A stretch of 64,000 bases of DNA from Prochilodus magdalenae (lineage: Eukaryota; Chordata; Actinopteri; Characiformes; Prochilodontidae), in assembly GCA_024036415.1 (NCBI GenBank), contig JAMWET010000490.1:62001-126000 (forward strand), given 5' to 3'. The position numbers and the translations under genes are program-made. Shown piece by piece: positions 1 through 11,854 of this stretch. Positions within the stretch are counted from its first letter, which is position 1. Each line of letters starts with the position of its first letter. A model generated the notes under the pieces. It saw only the letters and a program-made list of their open reading frames with translations, did not search any database and had not been told where the DNA came from.

Positions 1-415
1 TTATATGATTTTATATTATATTATATTATATTATATTATATTATATTACATTATATTATTTTATATTATATTATGTTATATTATATTATTTTATATTATA
101 TAAATATATTTTATTTTATTTTATTTTATATTATATTATATTATGTTACATTATTTTATTTTATTTTATATTATATTATATTATATTATATTATATTATA
201 TTATATTATATTATATATTTTATGTTATATTATATTATTTTACATTATATGATTTTATTTTATTTTATTTTATTTTATTTTATTTTATTTTATATTACAT
301 TATATTATATTATGTTACATTATTTTATTTTATTTTATTTTATTTTATATTATATTATATTATATTATATTATATTATATTATATTATATTATATTATAT
401 TATATGTTAGTTATT
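1..415. repeat. TTATA/TTTTA pentanucleotide microsatellite
   Basis: The first 415 bases are an almost unbroken run of TTATA and TTTTA units with a few TTACA and TTATG variants. It contains no complex sequence. The open frames across it (rich in Tyr, Ile, Leu and Phe) are a by-product of the 5 bp period and are not genes. The array probably extends beyond the window edge. Confidence 0.95.
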
Positions 416-2270
416 AAATTTGTAGGTGACCATGTAAGAAATATAACAACAAACATGGATTCTCTGAATGCCCAAGAGTACTTGCCGGTTTCATCCAAAC
501 AGATGAATGGGATGTTCCAGAGCAGCCACACATGAGCCTAAGCTCACCATGTCCACCATAAGCATCAGCTATAGGGAAACGAAGCCACCAGCTCTGGGCT
601 GTGGAGAAGTGAGTGGTGCTCTTCCCGAAATATCTTCTGGGATAGGTTGTATTGATTCAGAACTATTTATCCAACATCAGGACCTGGCTGAATGCAATCA
701 AATCCTCACAGCCAAGGTCCAGCACCTACTGTAAGGCCTTCCCAGTAGACTTGGTGTTACACCCGGTTGTTAATGGTTTTGCGTATGATCCAATTAATCC
801 ATTAACTCCAGGTGTAAAGGAGCCTAAGGGTGCCTGAACCTGTACTGGACCTGACAATCCATGACCCCAGTTTGAAACAAGCCCGGGTCGCTGAGGACCT
901 CCCTTTGTACTTTGGCCCTTTGATCTGGCTGACGGCCAGGACTCCCCGCAGGCACTGATATTACCGGCCCAGCCACCTACCCTCGTCAGCGCACTCCAAT
1001 ATCCATGGATACCATCAACACTGCAGAGGGCACAGTGGAGCAACGCACTCCTGCTAAAAAGTGAGCATGAAGGTCACGGAGGTTAGCGACAGCCTGGCTA
1101 GCATGTCGCGCTTTCGGCCGCACCTGCCCGATTCTGGTCAGTGTGGATACGGGAACTAAGGAGGGGAGAAAGTCTGTGGAGAGGAACTCAACCTCAAGCG
1201 GATCAGGTTCCCTCGCTGATGCAGAGTGGAGAAGCCTCAGGTGAAACAATGTCCCACTCCGGCACACAGGACAGTGAGGCGCTCCCGGTGATCCATGGGG
1301 TCCCACATGCTTTACAGGAGGACAGTTTGGAGTCAGGTGAGCACTGGGACGACACTGTCTGATTACATGGTGGTTTAAATCTGGGAACTGTGAGGCCTGC
1401 TGAGAGGGCAGTGGCGGTATGTGTGTTTATGTATAGCATGTGCCACAGACGCTGTTTACGCTAGTCAAGCTAGTGGGTACCTAAACCTGTACTGGCCATA
1501 ACAATCCGTGACCCTAGTTTGGACCGGGGACGCTGAGGACCTCCCTTTGTACACTGTTGGGCAGGTCTGACATATGAGATATGTGAACCCACAGGTCTAC
1601 ATGCACACCCCCTTGTGATGACAGGCCTTATCACCGCGGCAACCTTGCTAAAGATGGTCACGGAGTGACTCGGAATGGCAGCAGGTCATCTTCAGTGACG
1701 AGTCTGAAGAGTCAGTCTCGGTGGAGACGGCCGACGAATCCGTGTGTCCGTGGTCAGCGCTAGGGGTTGCCAGGATGGGGATGGGGGGGCGTGGTCATGT
1801 GTGAGTGTCATGTGTTCGAAATATCGACCCGTATTTGATCTGATCTCCATGACACACACGTTTATCAGACGTTTACAGAAATACGGAACAAATTTTTTAA
1901 ATTTAATTGCCAGTTAAAGGACGAGCCGGTAGTTTACGGGACGGGTGGCATCCTTACTCAGGGCCACGAAGAACGGTCCCACGCCCAGAAGGCCTGGTGT
2001 CACTCCACCTCCAGGAACCGAGGGTGCTTTGCGCTTGTTGCTCGGCATGGCCATGCCTCCTGCCTCAGTCAGCTCCAGTGCCTTCCGTGCCTCTTTAGCG
2101 GCGTTTGATCAGAGCTTCGAGAGTGGCGGGCGGAGCTGAATGCTTGTTGGTTCATCCACAGGAACGATAAAAGACTACCAAGCAACAGACACTGTGGGGA
2201 ACGTTAGGAACCAAGGTTGACCCAACACTGCTGCATGTCTCTTGTATGGTTTCATTAGCTCTCTGTAGTA
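416..2270. other. Intergenic patchwork of degraded DNA-transposon pieces
   Basis: I see no credible gene here. About 520-740 matches, on the other strand, a dispersed repeat at 31889-32120 (shared frames containing 'FIQHQ' and 'AECNQ'). About 810-910 and 1475-1555 are diverged direct copies of one another (both run through 'cgctgaggacctccctttgta'-like sequence). About 1655-1750 and 1960-2035 carry the Tc1-like signature 'tcatcttcagtgacgag' and 'cagaaggcctggtgtc', also found at 33.8 and 41.1 kb. Bases 1762-1955 hold an inverted copy of the MITE described at 46053-46976, which split this Tc1 fragment. Confidence 0.6.
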
Positions 2271-2503
2271 GGTGGTTGGTGTAGCTCAGTGGATAACACC
2301 ACTACCTGCCAGAGAGCCACCACCACATGGCTCACCACCACCAGTGGGAGACTGGGGTTCGAATCCCAGTCTGGGTGACCATGCTGTGCTATACCAATAA
2401 GAGTCCCTGGGCAAGACTCCTAACACTACAGGCCTACCTGTAATATGATCAACCTTGTAAGTCGCTTTGGATAAGAGCGTCAGCTAAATGCCGTAAATGT
2501 AGT
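2271..2503 (+). mobile_element. tRNA-derived SINE, copy 1
   Basis: The head has pol III boxes: a box A-like TAGCTCAGTGG at 2282-2292 and a perfect box B GGTTCGAATCC at 2356-2366. The body ends in a LINE-type tail reading 'gataagagcgtcagctaaat'. Sister copies lie at 51812-52042 (+) and 61495-61680 (-). An internal 'ccaccacatgg' duplication separates the boxes more than in a real tRNA, so this is a SINE and not a tRNA gene. Confidence 0.85.
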
Positions 2504-2864
2504 AGAACATGGTCAAGAGGAGAAGCTAGAACCTATATCCGCTGTCTCCATAGCAGCCATCTCTTTCAGTTCAGAGCTCAGCATCACATCCTCATCAGCA
2601 TCACGTTCGACACGTCTGCTGTTTGGACCTCTCTCCCGTCATATCATCTAAACTAGTAGAGCATGGGCCTTCCTCACGTCCATTCCGCTTCCTACCTCCT
2701 GCCCTTTGTCTGGATTCTGTGCATCCTTGGAATCACATGACTGCAAACTCCCTATTAGCCCTTCATAACCTTGGATCTGGTAAGGGAAGTCTTTCCTCAC
2801 AGGCTTATAATTCCGTAAGGATGTACGTAATGTTATCAGTGTAAGGATGTGGTGTGTTGGCCAG

Positions 2865-3093
2865 CACGCTGGCCTTTAGGGTTTACAGTGATAAAAGCTT
2901 TTACTGGATGGGAACCATGGCTGCTGTTCAGTCGCTGCATTCCTTCTATTGTGCTGCTGGCATGCTTGGTGTTATTCAGCAGATGGAGCAGGACTATAGA
3001 CAGCTTCTGGAAGCTCCACTGGATCCCAGCCCCGGCCTGCACGGTGTCCTGAGATACAGAAGGGAATCACAGGGGAGAAGAATCAGTTTTCAG
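2865..3093 (+). CDS. Possible upstream coding exon of the erich6-like gene
   Basis: An open stretch runs from a weak acceptor (ccag, 2861-2864) to a good donor (CAG|gtagct at 3093/3094). It translates to a mixed, non-repetitive sequence including 'FRVYSDKSFYWMGTMAAVQS' and 'DYRQLLEAPLDPSPGLHGVL'. The frame continues open into the minisatellite only by chance of its 30 bp period. It ends in phase 0, which fits the phase of the exon at 5472. I do not recognise the sequence, and the assignment to erich6 rests on strand, position and phase only. It could equally be non-coding. Confidence 0.25.
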
Positions 3094-3149
3094 GTAGCTC
3101 CTGGACACAAGACCCACGTTAGAGGGTTTTATCGTTCACCACAAAACAC

Positions 3150-4545
3150 AAACAGTGCTAACTGGTTAGCATCACTGCTACTGAGAGCTGATTGGTTAGT
3201 GTTACTGCTACATAAAGCTTATTGGACAGTGTTACTGCTACTGAAAGCTGATTGGACAGTGTTACTGCTACTGAAAGCTGATTGGACAGTGTTACTGCTA
3301 CTGAGTGCTGATTGGCTAGAGTTACTGCTACTAAGAGCTGATTGGTTAGCATTTCTGCTACTGAGTGCTGATTGGTTAGTGTTACTGCTACTAAGAACTG
3401 ATTGGTTAGCATTACTGCTACTGAGATTTGATTGGACAGTGTTACTGCTACTGAATGCTAAATGGCTAGAATTTCTGCTACTAAGAGCTGTTGGTTAGCA
3501 TTACTGCTACTAAGAGCTGATTGCTTAGCATTTCTGCTACTGAGATCTGATTGGTTAGCATTACTGCTACTGAGAGCTCATTGGTTAGCATTACTGCTAC
3601 TGAGATTTGATTGGACAGTGTTACTGCTACTGAATGCTGATTGGTTAGCATTACTGCTACTGAGAGCTGATTGGTTAGCATTACTGCTACTGAGAGCTCA
3701 TTGGTTAGCATTACTGCTACTGAGATCTGATTAGTTAGCATTACTGCTACTGAGAGCTGATTGGATAGCGTTACTGCTACTGAGAGCTGAGTGGTTAGTG
3801 TTACTGCTACTTAAAGCTGATTGGATAGCATTACTGCTACTGAGAGCTGATTGGTTAGTGTTACTACTACTGAGATCTGATTGGACAGTGTTACTGCTAC
3901 TGAATGCTGATTGGCTAGAGTTACTGCTACTAAGAGCTGTTGGTTAGCATTACTGCTACTGAGAGCTGATTGGTTAGCATTACTGCTACTGAGAGCTCAT
4001 TGGTTAGCATTACTGCTACTGAGAGCTGATTGGTTAGCATTACTGCTACTGAGATCTGATTAGTTAGCATTACTGCTACTGAGAGCTGATTGGTTAGCGT
4101 CACTGCTACTGAGATCTGATTAGCTAGCATTACTGCTACTGAGAGCTGATTGGTTAGCATTTCTGCTACTGAGAGCTCATTGGTTAGCATTACTGCTACT
4201 GAGAGCTCATTGGTTAGCATTACTGCTACTGAGATCTGATTAGTTAGCATTACTGCTACTGAGAGCTCATTGGTTAGCATTACTGCTACTGGGAGCTCAT
4301 TGATTAGCATTACTGCTACTGAGATCTGATTAGTTAGCATTACTGCTACTGAGAGCTCATTGGTTAGCATTACTGCTACTGAGAGCTCATTGGTTAGCAT
4401 TACTGCTACTGAGATCTGATTAGTTAGCATTACTGCTACTGAGAGCTGATTGGTTAGCATTACTGCTACTAAGATCTGATTAGTTAGCATTACTGCTACT
4501 GAGAGCTGATTGGTTAGCATTACTGCTACTGAGAGCTGATTGTTT
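3150..4545. repeat. 30 bp minisatellite, about 46 units
   Basis: Units read 'ttactgctactgagagctga' followed by 'ttggttagca', about 30 bp each, with recurring variants (gatctgattag, gctcattgg, ttggacagtg). Because the period is a multiple of three, frames stay open on both strands (Leu/Ala/Asp/Trp-rich on +, 'MLTNQLSVAV' repeats on -); these are not genes. Variant units recur in blocks, which suggests higher-order duplication. Confidence 0.95.
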
Positions 4546-5471
4546 GTTGAGTTAGATAGCTGATTGACTGATTGAACCTGCCAATTTCATCCTAATGCCT
4601 GCTTCTTTCTAGCCAAATTCAAGTTTGGTTAGGTGAAACACTGATGACATTATCTTTCCTGGTGAGCATGCAATGTGAATAATGCTATTGGTTCTGCTGT
4701 ATATATGACTTAGCCTCAACCATCCAGTGACCAGTCAGGATGGTGTGAATTCTGTGGTACCACAGCCAAGCCTCCTCTGGACTCAATACATGGAGAGGAA
4801 CCGAAGGTAGGATTTCTTCTTACCCCAGAAAGTAGTTGCCTGGAGACCAGTTTGGTGTTGCATTAGGAGGCTGCTGTATGTAGTGTAGGCCTCCCCACTG
4901 AGCCCAGGAATTCTCTTACTGGAATAATCCTGAGAATAAAAACTACAGGGATCAGGCAAAGTGGCTGATTTGGTGTGAATTGCTCTGAAACCTAAATATA
5001 CTGAGATATAATGGGTCATAGTGGTGGTGATGGGAACCAAACGTCTGAAGAGAATTATGAGTATTAATTATGATTGCAACCAAACCTTCCATCCATAGAT
5101 CCATAGTGGAATTCCAGGCATCAGGTTTCCGTGTGAGGCTTCGACACTGATCCTCTTTTTATAGGAAGCCTTTGAGTTGATCGCTGAAATTTGGAAAGGC
5201 ATTTACCCCAATAAGATGAAGGATAGCTTCCACACCTGTAGCCGGCCACACCACGGTTCACTAGAAGTCTGTCTGGAATTCTCTAGAACCTCCTGGGACT
5301 GCCCAGTGGTCTACATAGCAGTATAAACACAGGTGTGTTAGGACAGCGGTTTCAGGTGATGCTCCAGCTGAGTGAGTGGATAGTGGATACAGAGCTACAG
5401 GTCATTTAGAGACATCAAGAGGCACAAGTGCTGCTCCCGTCTCAAAGCCGTCTTCACTTGTCCTCCTCCAG
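4546..5471. other. Non-coding stretch between minisatellite and first firm erich6 exon
   Basis: Mostly unremarkable sequence. One possible exon begins after a good acceptor ('tttttatag' ending at 5164): 'EAFELIAEIWKGIYPNKMKD', open to a possible phase-0 donor near 5270 (GAA|gtctgt). It is in phase with the exon at 5472, but I do not recognise the protein, so it is only a candidate. Confidence 0.4.
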
Positions 5472-8400
5472 GACTTCTGCTGTCCGAAGTATAGGGAGCT
5501 GTTTGAGGAGTTAGCCCAGGAGAGGAGGTTTGTCCTGAAACTGTGTGAGGAGAGGCCTAGCGGAGCCTTAAGAGACTTCAACAGCAGTGTGGAGGAGGGG
5601 CTGGAGCTGGAAGCTGGTGCCTGGGACAGCGAGGAGCGCAGGTCAGTGAGTGGAATGCTGAATGAAATCCGTGAGGTATCCGCTCCACACTGGGATTGAC
5701 TGTGACCCATTTGCTCTTGGTTTCCCTCCTGTGGCTGATCCGAAGACTGCAACAGAGGGAGATGGAGAGGTTCTACAAGCAGGCTCAAGCACGTCTGTCT
5801 TCAGAGAACGGTGAGCACACAAGTGTTATTCTGATACGATCCGTACAGCCTTCGGAAAACCAAAGGGAAGAGCCATGAGAACATTCCAGTTTTCAGGGTG
5901 TTTGGAAAAATGAACCTCCCATAGTCTTCCAAAAGACACACGGCTGAATCCACTGAGCAGTGCTTCAGTGTATGTGCACTGCCTGGCCAAAAAGCGAATA
6001 CTGTAAGACCTCCATCACCAAAAGTAACAGGTGTGAGTGGATTGGGAATGGACTGGACACGTTTCTGGATGTAGATCACATTTGTGTTCAGACACTCTTG
6101 CTCCATCAAAGGATTGCTCAGTTGGGCCAGATTTGGTAGATGCCTTCCCTGGCTCAATTCCGAGCAGAATTCCCTGTAGACTGGGATTTTAGCCACTGCT
6201 GGTAGACCCGTATGACCGTACGCTTCCATACACCTGCAGATTCAGCTACTTCCTTCACACTATGGTCCTTGGCCACGCTCACACGCAGTCCCTCTTTTTA
6301 GCCAATCAGTAACATCTGCTCTGGAGCCATTTCCACACATGGAACGAGACATTCCCTGCACTGTAGCACCTCTTCCCAATCTATGGATCCTGTCACTCAC
6401 ACCCCACAGGTATATATAGCCCCAACATCTTTGTGCAGCGCCATCTGCAGGAGCCTGAAGTTACTACCACCTTAAAACTACCACCAAGGTGACTCTCATT
6501 TGTGTGGTGAGCTAATTTCTCAGCTGCCATGAATTCCTTAATCCTACCTGATGCAGTGAGTAACTTCAGAAGTGGTCAGAAAAAAAACGCTCTCACTTCA
6601 GAGAACGTGAAATCGGATGGCGAAACATGGACAGCTATGCTTGGGAGCATAAAGGTTGGACTCTGGAGCAATGACAAAAGGGCCGTGTGGACTGAGGAGA
6701 CCATACTGACCTTATTCTAGAGGGTGAGCAGGGAAGCACATGCATCCACCATGCATAGGGCCCACTGTACAAGCCTCTGGGGTTGCCTCAGTTGGTCAGG
6801 TCGAGGCTCTGCTGCCTGCTGACCACCTGAACGTACTGAATGACCAGGACAACTATGGACTATGTTCCTCCCTGTTGGGTTGGCCGTATTCCAGCACAGC
6901 ACTGTCGAGATGAAAAGTGGGGTTCAGGAAGTGTCCACACATGAACTGTCCACCACAGAGCCCTGGTCTGAACACCAGTGAACGTCTTTGGGATGTGCTG
7001 GAGAAGGCTTTATAGGGTGGTCCCAGCCAATAAGTAGTGCAGCCCTGACTGGCAATTTGTGGTGCGGTGTTGCATAAGGTTGTTGAAACAATTCCATGGC
7101 TGATGCAGGCCGTAATTAAAGTTAAAGGGTTTGGCCAGGCAGTGTGCAAACAGTTTTGACTTAACCAATCAAAGTTTGACTACAGATTCTGTCTTTCCAG
7201 GCTCGTTTCACTCTCAGACCATCAGTTTCTGGCTTTCCAGCTCTGGGCCTGTGGAAGAAAGCCTAGCTGTAAAGGAAGACTCCAGAAAGACGGAGAAGCC
7301 AGAGCTGTTGGGGTGGACCGACCTTTCGGGGTCTGGACCAGCTGGGTTTGGTCTAAACCATCACCAGGTGCCTGCCCGGAATCTCACTAATCGTCAGACG
7401 GCAGCCATGTTCAGTAATGCACCTTAACCCTATATGGCGTTCTTGGTTCTAGGGCACCGCGGGCTTCACACAGAAGCTGTACTCTAATGGGAATAAATTC
7501 CTCACTGGGTTTCCGGACGGCTCCGCCCAGGTCTTGTATCCTTTCGGAAAGCACAGTTCATTCTAGCAGCCACTGAATGGTGATAGTGGTGATCTGTGTA
7601 GAGTCGACATCCATTGGTTTCTCCCTAACGTCAGTAATGCAGCTATCCTTCAGGAAACCTGGCCATCATCCTTCTCTCGACCAAGGAGAGGGTCTGTGTC
7701 GTCCACGATGACGTCACAGCCCACTGCCTAATAAGAGCCTCCTTCCAGTCCAGTGGCAGAGCCAACTGTTACCACGGCAACGGAGGGATCTGGTAAGGTC
7801 AAGGCTCCGTCTGGGCTGTCTCAGCAGATTGGGGATCGATTGAGTGGCTGAGACAAGAGGGAGCTGGGCCCTGTAGGTTGTGCTGGATGGACGTGGCCAG
7901 TTTCTGACCACTGAGCCTGGATATGTTTGGTTGGTGGTCCACTCTCAACCTAGCAGTGACACCACTGTGGGTAAAAGCCCCAGCATAGGTGCGGACAGTA
8001 TCACTGCCGTGCTCAGAATTAACCAACACCCAAATGTCGCTTGAGAGGGCTTTTGGAACTTGGTCATGGTCCAGATGGCAAAAGTATGTGAACCTTTTTG
8101 GGAGTTTTGTAGCCCCTTTGTGCAGCCATAACTGCTAAACCATCCCATCAGCTTGAAGGAACCTGGAGGCCCGTTTCTCCATAGAGAACACTCTGGGATC
8201 TTGGTGGGCTTCCTCTCATGAACTGCTTGCTTCAGGTCCGTCCACAACAACTCCATTGGATTACGGTCAGGACTTTGAGTTGGCTATTCCAGAACATCAA
8301 CGTTATTCCTCTAGAACCGTTCTTTAGGGTCGTGGCCTTGCTGTATGACCCACGTTCTTTTGAGATTCAGCTCATGAACAGGTGCCCTACATTTTCCTTC

Positions 8401-10021
8401 AGAGTTTGCTGATATGATTCGGAAATTCATTGTTTAATCATTGATGGCAAACAAGACTTAGCAACACAGGCCCAAACCCTGATACTACCACCACCATGTT
8501 TCCCAGATGGGATAAGGTGCTTATGCTGGAATGCAGTGTGTTCTATTCTCCAGACATAACACTTCTCATTTCAGCCTAACAGTCCTATTTTGGCCTCATC
8601 CATCCACAAAACATTGTTCCACGCAATCTGTAGCAAACTCCAGACGAACAGCAGCTTTCTCCTTCCAACCCTGCCATGCACAGCATTGGTGCTCAGTGTT
8701 CTCCTGATGGTGGACTCATGAACATTAGCATAAGCCAAGTTAAGAAAGGCCTTGAGTTGCTTAGAAGTTACCTTGGGTTCCTTCGTGACCTCTTGGACCC
8801 TTGAAGTGATCTTTGGTGGTTGACCATTCCTAGGAGCTTATAGTTTTGAATGTCCTCCATTGGTACACAGCCTGCCTGACTGTGGATGGTGGAGGCCAAA
8901 CACTATGGAGATGGTTCTGTAACCTTTTCCAGCCTGATGGACATCAGTTAGATGAGCATCGGGAAAATTGGACTTTGATAGATACAGCTGGGTGGCCACT
9001 TACACCTGATCGGCATTCGGTTGATTGAAAACACCAGATTTTAAATTTCACCTTCAAATTATATACTAACTGTGGAGGTTCGATAGTTTGCCACCCACCG
9101 TTCTGTGATATTGGATCATGTTCCTCGATAAATACATGACCAGGTCTAATATTTTGTGTCTCATTTGTTTTATTGGGTTGTCTTAATCTACTTTTAAGAC
9201 TTCACAATTTGTTAAGCACCACAGTATCTGGACAACAGTGGAAACTGACCAATGATGAATGGGCTAGAGGGGGGCTGATAAACAGTACACCTACGTAGTG
9301 CATTTATGAGGTGGGTGGAGCTCATAAAATGGCCGGTGAGGGGATGTAAACGTTGGAATTGCATTGTTTATATTTTATATACGGTTATTTTTTAAGATAC
9401 TGTCATAACTAGCAGCTGTATGTCGTTCAGGCTGAACATGGACATGTGGGGAGGGCAGATTCTTGATGAAGGTGGAATCAGGACTAGAAGGTGGAGCTGG
9501 AGTGACCATGCCGAAACCCCAAGTCCCCTTAGACCCATCTTCCTGTCCATCAATAAAAACGTTGGGGTCAGAGTTCTGGGACGACACCATGTCTTCGTAT
9601 CGTTCCTCGCCCTGGGACAGCAGGCTAGGTTCAGCGTCGGCAGCTGTGTTAAGGTACCGTATGTCCTGTCGTTTTCTTGAGTCTGCCTAAACATCAGTCA
9701 AACGACAACTCTAAGGTGCTATCGGTTCTGAACTGATCTTTCTCTGGACCCACACAGCCAAAGGACAACGACTCTCTTCCACGTGGGCCTTCCCTGTCTG
9801 AAGAGGAGCTCATCCTGCTGGCATGTCAGTTGTACCTCCGACTGACTCTCACTCGCCTGCGGTGGTGCCACCGTTTCCCATCCAGCCCCAGGCTTCAGAA
9901 CATCAAGCCATCTCCTGACCTGCTCTCTTTGGCCAGGAAGCTATTGAGCCTTAGCCACAACATGCCCATGAAGGACACGGATAGGACCTTCATCCAGCAC
10001 TGCCTGCAGGACTGCCAATGA
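5472..10021 (+). CDS. erich6: Glutamate-rich protein 6-like (FAM194 domain), 5' end unresolved
   Basis: Exons read from splice sites and phase: 5472-5641, 5746-5810, 7201-7367, 7453-7535, 7643-7792, 9416-9653 and 9758-10021 (stop TGA). All junction phases agree. The joined protein carries the FAM194-type C-terminal domain: 'KLYSNGNKFLTGFPDGSAQV' runs across a junction into 'YPSGNLAIILLSTKE', then 'RRWSWSDHAE', 'FLSINKNVGVRVLG' and 'ARFSVGSCVK'. The first exons ('FCCPKYRELFEELAQERRFV' and a charged helix 'LQQREMERFYKQAQARL') look like coiled coil. The family's biochemical role is unknown. In human, ERICH6 lies beside SELENOT, as here, which supports the name over the paralogue ERICH6B. Introns 2 and 5 are filled with Tc1 debris. 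The start codon and upstream exons were not found. Confidence 0.8.
5976..7146. mobile_element. Degenerate, apparently nested Tc1/mariner elements in erich6 intron 2
   Basis: The outer element is bounded by inverted 'cactgcctggccaaaaag' (about 5978) and 'tttggccaggcagtg' (about 7130). Its right half reads on + as a broken Tc1-type transposase C terminus, including 'SPGLN' followed by 'ERLWDVLEKAL', with several stops. The left part, about 6040-6520, matches on the minus strand a second family also present at 17517-18060; its minus reading has HTH-like 'VAKSAGV'. The simplest view is that one element inserted into another. Neither is intact. Confidence 0.6.
8050..9010 (-). mobile_element. Degenerate Tc1-like transposon in erich6 intron 5
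   Basis: The minus-strand frame at 8256-8050 contains 'ELLWTDLKQAVHERKPTKIP', a recognisable C-terminal segment of fish Tc1-like transposases. Further upstream on the minus strand other transposase-like fragments occur with stops and frameshifts. I do not see clean terminal repeats on both sides. It is a dead copy. Confidence 0.65.
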
Positions 10022-10049
10022 CCTCTGACCTCTCCGGTTACACACATAC

Positions 10050-10545
10050 ACTATACAGACAAAAGTATGGGGACGGCTTCACATTGCACCTACAGGAGAT
10101 TTTATGATGTCCCATCCCTTGGCAGCTTCCACTCCTCTGGGAAGACTTTCTACAAGATTCTGGAATGTGTCTATTGGGTTGAGGTCAGGGCTGTGTTCGT
10201 CCACACCAGACTCACCCAATCACACCTTCACGACCCATGCTTTGTGTACTGAGGCACAGTCATGTTGCAACAGGAAAGGGCTGTCCCCAAACTGTTCCAA
10301 CAAAGCTGGGAGCTTAGAAATGTCCACAATGTCTTGGTCTGCAGATGCATTAAGATTTCCCTTCGCCGGAACTAAGAGGCCAAGCCCAACTCCGAACAGC
10401 ACTATCCCTCCTCCACACTTGGCACAATGCAGACTGGCAGGCAACATTCTCCTGGCATTGGCCCAAACCCAGACGCATCCATGAGACTGCTGGATAGAGA
10501 CTAGTCACTCCACAGAACACGTTTCCAGTGGTGCCGCTTTACACC
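10050..10545. mobile_element. Tc1/mariner remnant with 'acactatacagacaaaagta' end
   Basis: It begins 28 bp after the erich6 stop codon with 'acactatacagacaaaagta', resembling the inverted terminal repeat of a widespread fish Tc1-like element. The body shows short transposase-like blocks on the minus strand ('CASVHKAWV', 'LPASLHCAKCGGGIV'). The far terminus is missing or too diverged. The erich6 3' UTR probably runs into it, because no AATAAA precedes it. Confidence 0.6.
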
Positions 10546-10559
10546 ATGTCCATATAGCG

Positions 10560-10735
10560 TTGTGCATTCTTAAAATAACGGTTCTTCAGCAAAGATATCA
10601 TTTCTATATAGAACCATGAACACTCAAAGAACCCTTGTATGATTAAAGGGTTATCTGGATCATGAAAGGAACCTTTGTGATGACTCTTTTTTGGTGAACC
10701 ATACAGAACCTTCTTTATTTGAAGAGTGTACAGTT
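10560..10735. repeat. MITE-like repeat with 'aaccctt / aaagggtt' palindromic blocks
   Basis: The sequence alternates 'gaacc' and 'ggttc' motifs ('atagaaccatgaacactcaa', 'agaacccttgtatgattaaa', 'gggttatctggatcatgaaa'), a pattern of short non-autonomous DNA elements common in fish genomes. It has no coding content. Confidence 0.45.
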
Positions 10736-11229
10736 TGTATTTAAGATGTCCCGCCTCCTCATTCAAGGCCACACACTGAACTCCTGGTAGCGACATACCA
10801 AAAATATGGTTGGGGATCTAGAGTGACATTAATGGTATCAGCATTTCATTACTCCTGTGTTCCCACCTCCTCTCCTAGAGCCCCTCCAGCACTGTAGAAC
10901 ATCTCCTGCTTTGATAGAAGTCCATTCTTTAGCTGAATCAGGACTGTGACAGCAATGGAAACAAGAGGGAGGTCTCCAAGGGAATTTCAATTGGCTTCCT
11001 GCTCCCTATAGTGTGAGGTGCCTAGGCCATGAATCCATAGCTTTTACACCCAAGTAGTGCCCTAAATGCAACAGAGGGAGTTAAAAATAAACTGCTGAAT
11101 ATATACACCTCTCTGTTTAACATTAGGAGTATTATACTCATCATCAAACAAACAGCTGCACCCAGAAGGAGGTGTGGGAGTGCGGTGCTGTTGGAAAGGA
11201 AGATAAAGGTGACCAGGATCAATAACTGA

Positions 11230-11540
11230 TGATAAATTTAGACTGATATGATCAATATTTATTGAGCTACACATACAGAAGTCTGTCCCTCAGTATGGCT
11301 AACCCAATATCTCAGACGCTTTGGTATGGAGCTGTAGAGGTTCCTAATGGTGTCCTGTGATGATCCATTCCATGCAGCAACAGTTCCTGCAGATGGTGCG
11401 GTAGGGGTGGAGGTGGAACGACACCAGGCCTTCTGGACGTGTGACGACAAATCACTCATCTCGGTGCTGACCACGGTGCCTCCACACAGACTTGTTGGTC
11501 ATCTCCACCAAGACAAAAGCGGGACTCGTCACTGAAGGTA
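11230..11540 (-). mobile_element. Tc1-like 3' fragment (minus)
   Basis: Read on minus, it matches the + strand element at 33780-34165, with shared 'cagaaggcctggtgtc', 'accgcaccatctgcaggaac' and the end 'caataaatattgatcatatc'. The reading frame is broken. About 11.1-11.23 kb continues the similarity on the distal side ('ttattgatcctggtcacctt'). Non-functional copy. Confidence 0.65.
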
Positions 11541-11854
11541 CCCACCAAGATGACTAGCAGCAAGTGTCCTACAGCTGTGAGACTTCTTGGCATCTACTCA
11601 GATATAATGTTCTAGATAGTTACGGTACTACTCACTGCAGGTTCCACAATAACATTAACGCTACTGTTTAATTAGTCAGTTGAATAAGGTGGGAGTTAAA
11701 TGAGAGAATACGCACTGGGTGGTGGGGGGTCAGCAGGTTCTCATTCTCATCTAAAGGCACAGATGCTCAAACCGGCCATTCTAAACAGAGCTGTGCAGAA
11801 GTGGGGAGGTCGACCTGTGCTGATTCATCCTTGTTGTGACCAAGATATGATATA

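Noticed and set aside
143..535. 130-residue Tyr/Ile/Leu-rich open frame
   Set aside because: It is a translation of the TTATA microsatellite; a period of five keeps stops out only by chance.
2279..2370. tRNA gene
   Set aside because: A and B boxes are present, but the spacing is wrong, no cloverleaf is convincing, and the sequence continues into a SINE body and tail found three times in the window.
3930..4520. 196-residue repeat protein on minus ('MLTNQLSVAV' units) and its + counterpart at 2854-3498
   Set aside because: Both strands are open because the 30 bp minisatellite period is a multiple of three; no splice or start context.
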